From: Polaromonas jejuensis NBRC 106434
GTDB lineage: Bacteria > Pseudomonadota > Gammaproteobacteria > Burkholderiales > Burkholderiaceae_C
Direction of reading: 5' to 3'
NCBI RefSeq assembly: GCF_001598235.1
Contig: NZ_BCYO01000009.1
Coordinates: forward strand, 62,001 to 126,000
DNA length: 64,000 nucleotides
The notes under the pieces were generated by a model. It did no database searches. It saw only the letters and a list, made by a program, of their open reading frames with translations, and was not told the origin of the DNA. The translations under genes were made by a program, and so were the position numbers. Shown here piece after piece: positions 55,046 through 63,331 of this stretch. Within the stretch, counting starts at the first letter, position 1. Each line of letters starts with the position of its first letter.

Positions 55046-56028
55046 GGTTTCACGTCCAGTTCGCCGGTCAGAGTGCCCAGAAACCTGATGATCGATTCTT
55101 TGTCTTCCCTGGAGCCGACGCGGCCGAGCTGGTACCTGAACATGATGTCAACGGCATCTTCCAGCGTCTTTGCGGAGGCATCGTGGAAATAAGGCGCGGT
55201 GAGCGCGACGTTGCGCAGGCTAGGCACCTTGAAGACATACTTGTCACTTTCCACCTTGGTGACGAGATAACGGCCAAGATCGGCCTGCGTCGGGTTGCCG
55301 CGCTTTTCGAAGTAGTTGCCCATGACGCCAAACTTCTGAAACATATTGCCGCCCACATTCACGCCCTGGTGGCAGGCGACGCATCCATACTGCTTGAACT
55401 TTGCATATCCGGTTTTCTCGGCGGCGGAAATGGCGTTGGCGTCACCACGCAGAAATTTGTCAAAGCGCGAATTCGGCGTGATCAGGGTCCGCTCGAAGGT
55501 CGCGATGGAATTCTGGATATTTGCCTTGGTGACCCCGTCCTTGTACGCAGCAGCAAATGCGCTCTTGTACTTGGCGTCCTGCGACACCTTTTGAACGACT
55601 TCTTCCCATTTCGAACCCATCTCAACCGGGTTCTGTATGACCTGATCAACTTGTGCTTCCAGCGAGTCGGCACGACCATTCCAGAACTGCCTGAAATTGA
55701 GCGCGGCATTGAGCACGGTCGGGGCGTGGACATCGGTCAGTCCGCCATGCAGTCCCACCGAACGCGCGCGACCGTCAGCGCCGCCCTTGCTCAGATCGTG
55801 GCAGCTGGCGCAAGACACACGGCCATTGCCGGACAGGCGCGTATCGCGAAACAGCTGCCGCCCGATTTCGGCGCGAGCCGGATCCTGCTTAAGGGTCAGC
55901 GGAATCGGTTGGATCGGCTCATCGAGCAAGGCCGCAGTGGCGGTATGGGATGCCCAGACGACCATGACGATCACGAGCTTCAACATGCTCGATGTCGTTG
56001 TTTGTATGGTGGTACGGACCGGAGACAT
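55042..56028 (-). CDS. Diheme cytochrome c peroxidase (CcpA/MauG family), exported
   Basis: A 328-residue periplasmic protein with two c-type heme sites, CASCH (RVSCASCHDLSKGG) and CVACH (YGCVACHQGVNVGG), and the family landmarks LFRDTRLSGNG, APTVLNAALNFRQFWNGR, TFERTLITPNSRFDKFLRGD and VPSLRNVALTAPYFHDA. Members reduce hydrogen peroxide, or act on protein tryptophans (MauG). The signal peptide is VIVMVVWASHTATA. The ATG at 56028 gives a long basic lead; an ATG at 55986 (MLKLVIVM) is also possible. It is the first gene of the signalling operon and overlaps the sensor kinase by 4 bp, an unusual pairing. Confidence 0.9.
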   Translation of the reverse strand: MSPVRTTIQTTTSSMLKLVIVMVVWASHTATAALLDEPIQPIPLTLKQDPARAEIGRQLFRDTRLSGNGRVSCASCHDLSKGGADGRARSVGLHGGLTDVHAPTVLNAALNFRQFWNGRADSLEAQVDQVIQNPVEMGSKWEEVVQKVSQDAKYKSAFAAAYKDGVTKANIQNSIATFERTLITPNSRFDKFLRGDANAISAAEKTGYAKFKQYGCVACHQGVNVGGNMFQKFGVMGNYFEKRGNPTQADLGRYLVTKVESDKYVFKVPSLRNVALTAPYFHDASAKTLEDAVDIMFRYQLGRVGSREDKESIIRFLGTLTGELDVKP

Positions 56029-56113
56029 AGTCGTAGTTCTTTTTCTTGCCAACCCTGTTGCCTTGCCAGCTCTGCTGGCTTCGTCTTCAATACGGATCAA
56101 ATCACACTTCACA

Positions 56114-56137
56114 CTTATCAGCCGTGTACTTGATAAG
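56114..56137. promoter_or_regulatory. Inverted repeat upstream of the signalling operon
   Basis: CTTATCA and TGATAAG form perfect 7-bp arms around a 10-bp spacer, 86-109 bp upstream of the peroxidase start. It is suitable for a dimeric regulator; a short stem in RNA is also possible. Nothing ties it to a known regulator. Confidence 0.4.
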
Positions 56138-56400
56138 CTGTTTTCTGCGTGGCTGTATTTGTGAGCAATTTGCGAACATTGTGCAAGAAAACGTTTCTTT
56201 TTGCCTGTCCTCTTTGGGTAAAAAGCCGATTTGGACAAAATCCCGGCCAAAACAACCCTATTTCAGCAACGCATGCCGCCGATGGCGTCATGGCCGAGAT
56301 CGGTCTGCATCAATCTCTGGTCGCACAAGACGCTTAGCCTGGACTTTGAGCAAAGCCCCGCCGCGGCAATCAGGCCATGCGGTTTCGCAGCTGTTGGTGC

Positions 56401-56577
56401 ACCGAAGAAAAAAAAGTTGTCGCCATCGACTTCCGGGGTGATGTACGCACGTCGATCTTCGATGCCGGCGCCAGCATCGGCCTGGACGGCACCTTCATCA
56501 AGGTTGTCGCCTGGTACGACAACGAATGGGATTACTCCAACAAGTGCCTGGAGATGGTGCGCGTGGTCGCGAAATAA
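56401..56577 (+). pseudogene. gap 3'-end fragment C
   Basis: This encodes the last 56 or so residues of a glyceraldehyde-3-phosphate dehydrogenase ([47 protein letters not shown]) and keeps the stop codon and the following terminator. A 66-codon frame from an ATG at 56377 could be translated but would lack the whole catalytic part. It shares DNA features with fragment B that the intact gap does not have. It lies on the outer side of the signalling block, in the same orientation as fragment B. Confidence 0.85.
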
Positions 56578-56599
56578 TCGCTACCTGTTCGAAAAAAAA

Positions 56600-56622
56600 C
56601 GCGCCTTCTGGCGCGCTTTTTT
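56600..56622 (+). terminator. Intrinsic terminator after gap fragment C
   Basis: CGCGCC-TTCT-GGCGCG (56600-56615) is preceded by eight A's and followed by T's. It has the same stem as the terminator of the intact gap (37623-37638), so it was copied together with the gene end. Confidence 0.82.
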
Positions 56623-56701
56623 GTGGGCTATCAGTCGCTTATTTTCTTGCCTCTTGTCTGGCAACGCATTCCGGGAAGAAAACGCATGCCAAATGCAGGA
56701 C

Positions 56702-57688
56702 TCATTCCTTCGGAGCGCCCGAGTTTTTTACGATGGTCTCGTAGCGTTTGATTTCCGAAATTGAAAACTTCGTGAATTCCTCCATGCTTCCGCCGGCTAT
56801 CTCGGCGCCAATTTCATGAAACCTGGTTCGAATTTCCGGTTTTTGCAGCAGCTGGTTGAATTCTTTGTTGAGCCGGTGGACCACCTCTGCAGGGGCGTTG
56901 GCTGGAAGCATGATGCCGTACCAGGCCGATGCCACCATAGGTACACCCGCTTCTTTGAAGGTGGGAACAGCCGGCAGGGCCTGAAGCCGCTTTTCAGAAG
57001 CCACGGCAAGCGGCCTCAACAGTCCACCCTTGATACTGCCCAGGGAGCCTGTATCGATCATCATGTCGATATGTCCTGCTATCAGGTCTTGCGCCGCAGG
57101 GCCGCTTCCCTTGTAAGGTACATGCCGGATGTCGATGCCGGATACGGTCTTGAATTGCGCGCCGGCCAGATGCTGCGAACTACCTATGCCCGCTGACCCG
57201 TAGGTGTATTGGCCGGGCGCGCTGCGATCAGCCTCCACAATGTCGTTCAGGCTTGTCCACGGTGATTTGGCCGGAACCACCATCACATTCGGTATGGCGC
57301 AGAGAAGGACAACGGCGGTAAAGTCCTTGACCGGGTCAAAGCCTTGCTTCGCGTACAGATGAGGCCCGGCCGCGTTGGTCGAGCTGGTGGCGAGCAAGAG
57401 GGTATAGCCGTCCGGCTTCTCCTTCACAAAGGACTGTGTGCCGATGTTGCCGCCCGCGCCCGCCTTGTTGTCCACCACGACGGCAACCCCCATCGATTGC
57501 GCCAGGCCCTGGGCGAGCAGGCGTCCGATCTGGTCTGTGGCTCCACCGGGCGCCCAGGGAACAATGATCTTGATGGGTTTGTCCGGGTAAGCAGCAAGGG
57601 CCCACGACGAGGGCAGGAGACCAAGTGCCACCACCAAAGCGCAGCGGCGCAGCTTGCCGAAAGGCTTGTTTTTTAGGCTTGTCATCAT
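56702..57688 (-). CDS. Bug-family (TctC-like) periplasmic solute receptor 1
   Basis: A 328-residue periplasmic binding protein of the tripartite tricarboxylate transporter receptor type. The signal peptide is CALVVALGLLPSSWALA. Family motifs are YPDKPIKIIVPWAPGGATD (about 33-51), AGAGGNIGTQSFVKEKPDGY, RHVPYKGSGPAAQDLIAGHI and AVPTFKEAGVP. Bug proteins bind small organic acids or amides. No TctA/TctB membrane genes are in the window, as is common for this expanded family in Burkholderiales. The ATG at 57688 follows AGGAAG and is 1 bp after the RraA-type gene. Confidence 0.9.
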   Translation of the reverse strand: MMTSLKNKPFGKLRRCALVVALGLLPSSWALAAYPDKPIKIIVPWAPGGATDQIGRLLAQGLAQSMGVAVVVDNKAGAGGNIGTQSFVKEKPDGYTLLLATSSTNAAGPHLYAKQGFDPVKDFTAVVLLCAIPNVMVVPAKSPWTSLNDIVEADRSAPGQYTYGSAGIGSSQHLAGAQFKTVSGIDIRHVPYKGSGPAAQDLIAGHIDMMIDTGSLGSIKGGLLRPLAVASEKRLQALPAVPTFKEAGVPMVASAWYGIMLPANAPAEVVHRLNKEFNQLLQKPEIRTRFHEIGAEIAGGSMEEFTKFSISEIKRYETIVKNSGAPKE

Positions 57689-57689
57689 T

Positions 57690-58352
57690 TCAGACTTCCT
57701 TCTGTTTGAGGCGTTCATCGATCCACGAGGCGGAGTAACTTCCGTTGAGGATGGACTGAATCGTTGCCAGCTCCTGGGCAACCTTTTTCCTGGCTCTTTT
57801 GGCAACAGCCAATGCCTCCTGGGGGGAGACGGCTACCAGGCCATCGGAGTCGCCAACGATGATGTCACCCGGGTTGACCAGCATGCCGCCTATGCTGATG
57901 GGCCGGTTGATGGTTCCAGGGCCATCCTTGTAAGGGCCGCGAAGATTGATACCCCGCGCCCAGCAAGGAAATTGGTGTTGTTCAAAGGCTTGCACATCCC
58001 GAACAGCGCCATCCATCACAAATCCGACGCTGCCTCGCATGCGGGCAACGGTCATCATGATTTCTCCTACCAGGGCGCGCGAAATATCTCCTGCGCCGTC
58101 CACCACGAGTGCGTCGCCGGGCAGCAGCAGCTCCAGGGCCTTGTGGATCAACAGGTTGTCGCCTGCGCGCACGCTGACCGTGAGGGCATTGCCGCACATC
58201 GTCACAGGCGTGCGGTTCACGGGATGCAGTCCGGTGGTGCCCACCAGACGACCCATCACATCACCGATCACCGATGACGGCATGCCACGCAGTGCTTCAA
58301 TCCCGGGTACAAAGGCGTCCCGTCTCGCTTCAATCGCGATTCCATTTGACAT
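57690..58352 (-). CDS. RraA/HMG-aldolase-family protein 1
   Basis: A 220-residue protein of the RraA-like fold. The family includes 4-hydroxy-4-methyl-2-oxoglutarate and oxaloacetate-type aldolases/decarboxylases and the RNase E inhibitor RraA. The catalytic Arg-Asp pair is in GFVMDGAVRDVQAF, with the glycine-rich DALVVDGAGDISRALVGEI before it and GDIIVGDSDGLVAV after. True RraA of E. coli lacks the aldolase Asp, so an aldolase or decarboxylase is more likely. It is flanked by Bug receptor genes in one leftward operon. The start is the ATG at 58352 (MSNGIAIEARRD). Confidence 0.85.
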   Translation of the reverse strand: MSNGIAIEARRDAFVPGIEALRGMPSSVIGDVMGRLVGTTGLHPVNRTPVTMCGNALTVSVRAGDNLLIHKALELLLPGDALVVDGAGDISRALVGEIMMTVARMRGSVGFVMDGAVRDVQAFEQHQFPCWARGINLRGPYKDGPGTINRPISIGGMLVNPGDIIVGDSDGLVAVSPQEALAVAKRARKKVAQELATIQSILNGSYSASWIDERLKQKEV

Positions 58353-58372
58353 GCGGATTCCTTTTTCCGGGT

Positions 58373-59353
58373 TCAATCTACGGTCGCGCCGGAGCGCTTC
58401 ACCAGGGACTCCCAATAAGGAAGCTCTTTGGCAATGAATTGCGTGAATTGCTCCGCTGTTCCCGTCACATCGCTGGAGCCCAGCTTGCTGAGGCTGGCTG
58501 CGACGTCTGCACTCTTGAGCACTTTGTTCACGGCCTGGTTCAGGCGCTTGATGAGGTGGGAAGGTGTTTTGGAAGGGACAAAAACGCCGTACCAGTTTTC
58601 AATGACGAAACTGGGATAACCCAGCTCCTTCATTGTGGGAACATCAGGCATGCCTTTGGAACGAACGGCCCCCGTGGTCGCCAAAGCGCGGATTCGCCCG
58701 GAGTTCAATTGGGCGGCAATGGCCGTGGTCGTCTCGAACGCAAGTGGCACCTGACCGGACAGCACATCCGCCAGGGCCGGGCCTTGGCCCCTGTAAGGGA
58801 TGTGCGCGATATCCAGCTGTTTCTCCAGCTTCAGCAGCTCGCCCATCAGGTGCTGTGGGCTACCGCTGCCGCCCGATGCATAGCTGTATTTTCCGGGGTT
58901 GTTCTTGATCAGTTCAAGGAGCTGGTTGACGCTGGTCGCCGGTACCGATGTGTTGACGTAGAGAACCAGGGGCACCGAGGCGACCTCGCCAACGGCGGCA
59001 AGATTTTTGACGGGATCGATTCGCAGCTTGTAAAGATTGCGGTTGATCACAATGCCTGTGTTGTTGCCTAAAAGAATCGTGCAGCCGTCACTTGCCGCAT
59101 TGGCAACAAATTCAGTGCCAATGTTGCTGCTTGCGCCTCCCTTGTTTTCCACAATCACGGTGGTGCCCAATTCCTTGGCCAGGCCTGGCGCCAGCAGGCG
59201 CGAAAGTATGTCGGTCGTGCCGCCGGGTGGGTAGGGCGAGATGATTTTCACGAGGGGGCACGGATAGGCCGTTTGCCCGAAGGCGCCCAGCCCGGTGAGG
59301 GCCAGCCCCACACCCATTGCCAGGGCAGATGCTTTTTTCTTGAATGCTCTCAT
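58373..59353 (-). CDS. Bug-family (TctC-like) periplasmic solute receptor 2
   Basis: A 326-residue paralogue of the receptor at 56702. It starts MRAFKKKASALAMGVGLALT with signal cleavage probably after FGQTA. It shows LVKIISPYPPGGTTDILSRL, the Asp/Gly-rich ligand loops, AHIPYRGQGPALADVLSGQV and DVPTMKELGYPSFVIENWYG. A Cys in the first strand (AYPCPLVKI) and one in DGCTILLG are extra relative to the first receptor. It lies between the two RraA-type genes, 20 and 25 bp from them, so receptor and enzyme genes alternate. Confidence 0.9.
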   Translation of the reverse strand: MRAFKKKASALAMGVGLALTGLGAFGQTAYPCPLVKIISPYPPGGTTDILSRLLAPGLAKELGTTVIVENKGGASSNIGTEFVANAASDGCTILLGNNTGIVINRNLYKLRIDPVKNLAAVGEVASVPLVLYVNTSVPATSVNQLLELIKNNPGKYSYASGGSGSPQHLMGELLKLEKQLDIAHIPYRGQGPALADVLSGQVPLAFETTTAIAAQLNSGRIRALATTGAVRSKGMPDVPTMKELGYPSFVIENWYGVFVPSKTPSHLIKRLNQAVNKVLKSADVAASLSKLGSSDVTGTAEQFTQFIAKELPYWESLVKRSGATVD

Positions 59354-59378
59354 GTCGTTTGTCTCCTGAATTCCTGAT

Positions 59379-60065
59379 TTATTGAGCCGGCCTGGTTGCG
59401 CAAGCGCGTTGCAAGGTGTGGTACCCATACTTTTTGCGAGCCTCGGACAAGGCCATGCCACCCAGTGCGGCATTCAATATTTGCTCTTCGGTTTCGCGGG
59501 TCTGCAATGCCTTGGCAAGGACTTCATGCATCTTCAGCCTGGGTACGACCACGATGCCGTCTGCATCGCCAACGACCAGATCACCGGGCAGCACACGCAC
59601 ATCGCCCAGCGTGACCGGCTGTTCGTAAGCCTCCACCTGGACACGGTCCTTGCCTGTCCGCATGAACTTGCCGCAGGCATACAGGGGATAGCCTGCCTTG
59701 TCAGCTTCGGACGTGTCCCGGCATACGCCATGGATCACCGTGCCCCCTATGCCCTTGTGGGCGGCGAGCTGGCTGAGAATGCCGCCCCAGACCGTGCAGT
59801 CCAGACGGCCGCCATTGTCCAGAACCACCACCGTGCCTGGTGTCAAGGTGTCGATGAAATCGCCCACGGTGCCGGGCTCGAACCGGTCAACGGGGGCGAA
59901 TCGAATCGTGAAAGCAAAGCCAAACAGCTTTTGCGGGCCAGCCACGGGCTTGATGCCCAAGGCGCTGCCTGGCAAGCCGAAGTAGTCCAGCGAATCGGAC
60001 ACTTCAGCGGTGGACAGTGACCTGGCCTGTCTGAACCAGTCCAGTTTCTCGAAATCTTCTTGCAT
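59379..60065 (-). CDS. RraA/HMG-aldolase-family protein 2
   Basis: A 228-residue member of the same fold as the gene at 57690 but clearly diverged. Metal and substrate residues are seen in DNGGRLDCTVWGGILSQLAA and TVIHGVCRDTSEAD (Arg-Asp pair), with GDLVVGDADGIVVVPR later. Its C terminus (EARKKYGYHTLQRA) is longer. It is the first gene of the leftward operon. The ATG at 60065 follows GAGAG; an upstream ATG at 60095 is possible. Divergent from a LysR gene, across a 14-bp palindrome. Confidence 0.85.
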   Translation of the reverse strand: MQEDFEKLDWFRQARSLSTAEVSDSLDYFGLPGSALGIKPVAGPQKLFGFAFTIRFAPVDRFEPGTVGDFIDTLTPGTVVVLDNGGRLDCTVWGGILSQLAAHKGIGGTVIHGVCRDTSEADKAGYPLYACGKFMRTGKDRVQVEAYEQPVTLGDVRVLPGDLVVGDADGIVVVPRLKMHEVLAKALQTRETEEQILNAALGGMALSEARKKYGYHTLQRACATRPAQ

Positions 60066-60110
60066 TGTTGCGCTCTCAAATGGAGAAGGCGCCATTCTTT
60101 AGTAAAGTTA

Positions 60111-60124
60111 GATTGAATTCAATC
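60111..60124. promoter_or_regulatory. 14-bp perfect palindrome between divergent genes
   Basis: GATTGAATTCAATC lies in the 88-bp region between the RraA/Bug operon and the LysR gene, 46-59 bp from the operon start at 60065. Its ATTGA/TCAAT arms suit a LysR-type binding site, so the regulator encoded at 60154 is the likely binder. Confidence 0.6.
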
Positions 60125-60153
60125 GCGGAATTTTGATTAAAAATTCAATATTT

Positions 60154-61053
60154 ATGAACTTACGGCAGCTCAGATACTTTTGCGAAGTTGTGGATGCAGG
60201 CAATGCGAACACTGCAGCCCATAAGCTGTTTGTCGCGCCCACAGCGATCAGCATGCAAATGAGCCAGCTGGAAAACCAGCTGGGGGGAAAACTGTTTGAT
60301 CGCTCCTCCAGGCCGATGGCACTGACGCCGCTCGGCCGTTTTGTTTATCCCAAAGCCAAGGAACTGCTGGCGGACGCCGGCCGGCTCGTCGAGGAAGCCA
60401 AGGGCATCGCGTCTGGAAACCTGGGATGGCTGAGCATTGGCTTTACGCGATCAACGATTTTTTCGGTGGTACCCGATGCCGTGAGGGAGATGAAATCTGC
60501 CTTCCCCAAAGTGCAGATCGATCTGGTCGAAATCCTGACCGAACATCAGGCGGAGGGCATTCGCAAAGGAGTCATCCACATCGGCGTTTCACGAACCATC
60601 GGTGAGTTCGAGGCCGAACCCGACCTGGCTTACACCCCTCTGTTCAAGGAGGCGCTGATTGCGGCCATTCCCATGCATCACCCGCTCGCCGCGCGAAAGT
60701 CTCTCAAAGCCTCGGATCTGGATGAGATGCCCTTCATCAGCTACCCGAAGGATCCGCACAGCAACTTTTCAAAGTTGTCACTGGGGCTGCTGGAAGCTGC
60801 TGGCGCCAAACCGCGCGTCGGCTACGAGGCCAAGGAAATTCATACGGCATTGGGTCTGGTGGCAGCCGGGCTGGGTGCGACATTGGTCGGAAAAACGGTG
60901 GCCGTGAACAACCGGACGGACGTTTGCTTTTTGCCGATTCGCGGAGCCAGGATGACGGCCAAAGTGTTTGCCGTTCACAAGAGGGACGAGCAAAGCCGGT
61001 TGACAGATGCATTTCTGAAAATCATTCAGGAGCAATCTGCGCGGCGGCTCTAG
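60154..61053 (+). CDS. LysR-family regulator (CatM/BenM-like)
   Basis: A 299-residue LysR regulator. MNLRQLRYFCEVVDAGNANT and AAHKLFVAPTAISMQMSQLE form the helix-turn-helix part, and the effector domain has GWLSIGFTRSTIFSVVPDAV, in the manner of the aromatic-acid sensors CatM/BenM. A TTG codon at 60133 opens a slightly longer frame, but the ATG at 60154 gives the standard N terminus. It is divergent from the RraA/Bug operon and should regulate it. It converges with the next LysR gene, only 6 bp apart. Confidence 0.9.
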   Translation: MNLRQLRYFCEVVDAGNANTAAHKLFVAPTAISMQMSQLENQLGGKLFDRSSRPMALTPLGRFVYPKAKELLADAGRLVEEAKGIASGNLGWLSIGFTRSTIFSVVPDAVREMKSAFPKVQIDLVEILTEHQAEGIRKGVIHIGVSRTIGEFEAEPDLAYTPLFKEALIAAIPMHHPLAARKSLKASDLDEMPFISYPKDPHSNFSKLSLGLLEAAGAKPRVGYEAKEIHTALGLVAAGLGATLVGKTVAVNNRTDVCFLPIRGARMTAKVFAVHKRDEQSRLTDAFLKIIQEQSARRL

Positions 61054-61059
61054 CCTGTG

Positions 61060-61944
61060 TCATTGCAGCCGCGCCGCGATGAAGTCCAGAAACGCCGTGA
61101 TCCGCGATGACAGCGCCGTGTTGCGGTAGTACACCGCGTTCACCGCCTGCCGTACCTCGACGGTGTCACGCACCAGCAGCTGCACCAGGCTCCCGTTCGC
61201 GCGGTCGGCTTCGGTCATGAAGTCGGCCAGGCACACAATGCCCATGCCCGCCAGCGCCAGATGGCGCATGGTCTCGCCGCTGGAGGCACTGAGCTTGAGC
61301 GTGGCCGGATAGCTGTCGCCATGGGGCCCGCGCAGCGGCCATTCATTCAGGGATGCTACCTGGCTGTTGCCTATGAGCGCGTGGCTCGCCAGGTCGGCCA
61401 CGCGTTTTGGCTTGCCGTGCGCTTCCAGATAGGCGGGGCTGGCCAGCACGCGCAGGCGGCTGGTGCACAGCGGCCGTGCGTGCAAGGTGGAGTCGCGCAG
61501 CGGCCCGATGCGTATCGCGATGTCGGTGCGCTGGGCCAGGAGGTCGACGTTGAGGTCGTCGGTGTTGAGCTCCAGCTCGATCTTGGGAAACAGCGCGCTG
61601 AATTCCGGCAGCAGCGGCACGATGGCGTGCAGCATGAAGGGCGAGGCCGCGTTCACGCGCAGCAGCCCGGCCGGCTGCTGCCGCCGCGCCGTCACTTCCT
61701 CTTCGGCCTCGTCCATGGCGTCCAGGATGGCACGCGTGCGCGCCAGGAAGGTCTGGCCTTCTTCGGTCAGCTCCAGCCGCCGCGTCGTGCGGCGCAGCAA
61801 GGTGGTGCCCAGCTTTTTCTCGAGCCGGCCCAGCGCCCGGCTGATGCCCGACACGGTTTGCCCCAGCTGGTCGGCCGCAGCGGTGATGGAGCCGCTGTCC
61901 ACCACCGCGCGAAAGGCCAGCAGTTCTTCGAGGGTTGTTTTCAT
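61060..61944 (-). CDS. LysR-family transcriptional regulator
   Basis: A 294-residue LysR regulator of the common CrgA/DsdC-like type. SGSITAAADQLGQTVSGISR is the helix-turn-helix and GTTLLRRTTRRLELTEEG the wing. The effector domain follows (LRVNAASPFMLHAIVPLLPE). It is divergent from the MFS gene at 62058 (113-bp gap), so it likely controls that gene and the aldo/keto reductase gene behind it. Confidence 0.92.
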   Translation of the reverse strand: MKTTLEELLAFRAVVDSGSITAAADQLGQTVSGISRALGRLEKKLGTTLLRRTTRRLELTEEGQTFLARTRAILDAMDEAEEEVTARRQQPAGLLRVNAASPFMLHAIVPLLPEFSALFPKIELELNTDDLNVDLLAQRTDIAIRIGPLRDSTLHARPLCTSRLRVLASPAYLEAHGKPKRVADLASHALIGNSQVASLNEWPLRGPHGDSYPATLKLSASSGETMRHLALAGMGIVCLADFMTEADRANGSLVQLLVRDTVEVRQAVNAVYYRNTALSSRITAFLDFIAARLQ

Positions 61945-62057
61945 GGGTGTTCCTGCATTGTTGCTTCCAGGTCAAATATATTCTGCATGAGCAGGGGTTT
62001 TTCTGCAAAGATAAACCTCGCACACTGCAGGCTTCGTTTGACCACCCGGAGCCTCTC

Positions 62058-63260
62058 ATGCCCATTGCCCTTCTCGCGCTGACGATCAGCGCCTTTGCCA
62101 TCGGAACGACGGAGTTCGTCATCGTCGGCCTGCTGCCCACCGTGGCGGCCGACCTGCAAATCAGCCTGCCCTCGGCCGGCCTGCTGGTCAGCCTGTATGC
62201 GCTGGGCGTCGCCATCGGCGCGCCGGTGCTCACCGCCCTCACCGGCCGGCTGCCGCGCAAGACCCTGCTGCTCGGCCTCATGGCCTTGTTCACGCTGGGC
62301 AACCTGCTGGCCTGGCAGGCGCCCGGCTACAGCTCGCTGGTGGCTGCGCGCATCCTCACGGGCCTGGCGCACGGCGTGTTCTTTTCCATAGGCTCCACCA
62401 TTGCCACCGGCCTGGTGCCCAAGGAAAAAGCCGCCAGCGCCATTGCCATCATGTTCACCGGCCTCACGGTGGCGCTGGTCACCGGCGTGCCGCTGGGCAC
62501 CTTCATCGGCCAGCACTTCGGCTGGCGCGAGACCTTCCTCGCCGTGTCGGCCCTGGGCGCGATTGCCTTCGTGGTGAGCCTGCTGTTCGTGCCGCGCAAC
62601 ATCAGGCACACGCCGCCGGCGTCGCTGGCGCAGCAGTTCCGGGTGCTGGCCCAGCCGCGCCTGCTGCTGGTGTATGCCAAGACGGCCATAGGCTACGGCG
62701 GCTCCTTCATTCCCTTCACCTTTCTCGCGCCCATCCTGCAGCAGGCTGGCTTCAGCGCCGGGGCCGTGGGCTGGGTGATGCTGGTGTACGGCGTGTCGGT
62801 GGCGGTGGGCAACCTCTGGGGCGGGCGCCTGGCCGACCGCAAGGGGCCGGTTGCCGCGCTGAAGATCATCTTTGCGCTGCTCGCCGCCGTGCTGCTGCTG
62901 TTTCAGTTCACCGCGCCGCATCCGTGGCTGGCCGTGGGCACCGTGCTGCTGTGGGGCGCCGTGGCGTTCGGCAACGTGCCGGGTTTACAGGTGTATGTGG
63001 TGAGCCAGGCCGAGCGCCACACGCCCCAGGCGATCGACGTGGCCTCGGGCCTGAACATCGCCGCCTTCAACCTCGGCATCGCCTTTGCGGCCTGGGCCGG
63101 CGGCCTGGTGGTCACCCATCTGGGCCTCATGCACACGCCGTGGATTGGCGCGGGGGTGGTGCTGGTGGCGCTGGCGCTCACTTACTGGAGCGGCCGCCTT
63201 GACGCCCGCGACGGCGTGCCTGCCCGCATGGCCGGCAAGGGCACCGCCCTGGCCCATTGA
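62058..63260 (+). CDS. MFS efflux transporter (AraJ/YdhP-like, DHA1 type)
   Basis: A 400-residue permease with 12 helices. The opening [20 protein letters not shown] and the motif [20 protein letters not shown] are those of the AraJ/PbuE/YdhP group of drug and nucleoside exporters. The late loop [14 protein letters not shown] is kept. The ATG at 62058 follows a weak GGAG. It is paired with a divergent LysR gene and followed 71 bp on by an aldo/keto reductase, a frequent trio in proteobacteria. The exported compound is unknown. Confidence 0.9.
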   Translation: MPIALLALTISAFAIGTTEFVIVGLLPTVAADLQISLPSAGLLVSLYALGVAIGAPVLTALTGRLPRKTLLLGLMALFTLGNLLAWQAPGYSSLVAARILTGLAHGVFFSIGSTIATGLVPKEKAASAIAIMFTGLTVALVTGVPLGTFIGQHFGWRETFLAVSALGAIAFVVSLLFVPRNIRHTPPASLAQQFRVLAQPRLLLVYAKTAIGYGGSFIPFTFLAPILQQAGFSAGAVGWVMLVYGVSVAVGNLWGGRLADRKGPVAALKIIFALLAAVLLLFQFTAPHPWLAVGTVLLWGAVAFGNVPGLQVYVVSQAERHTPQAIDVASGLNIAAFNLGIAFAAWAGGLVVTHLGLMHTPWIGAGVVLVALALTYWSGRLDARDGVPARMAGKGTALAH

Positions 63261-63331
63261 TGGCCCGGCCGCCTTATCCCTCCCTGCATCTCCCTACCTA
63301 CATTCATCATCCATTCAGAAAGAACATCCCC

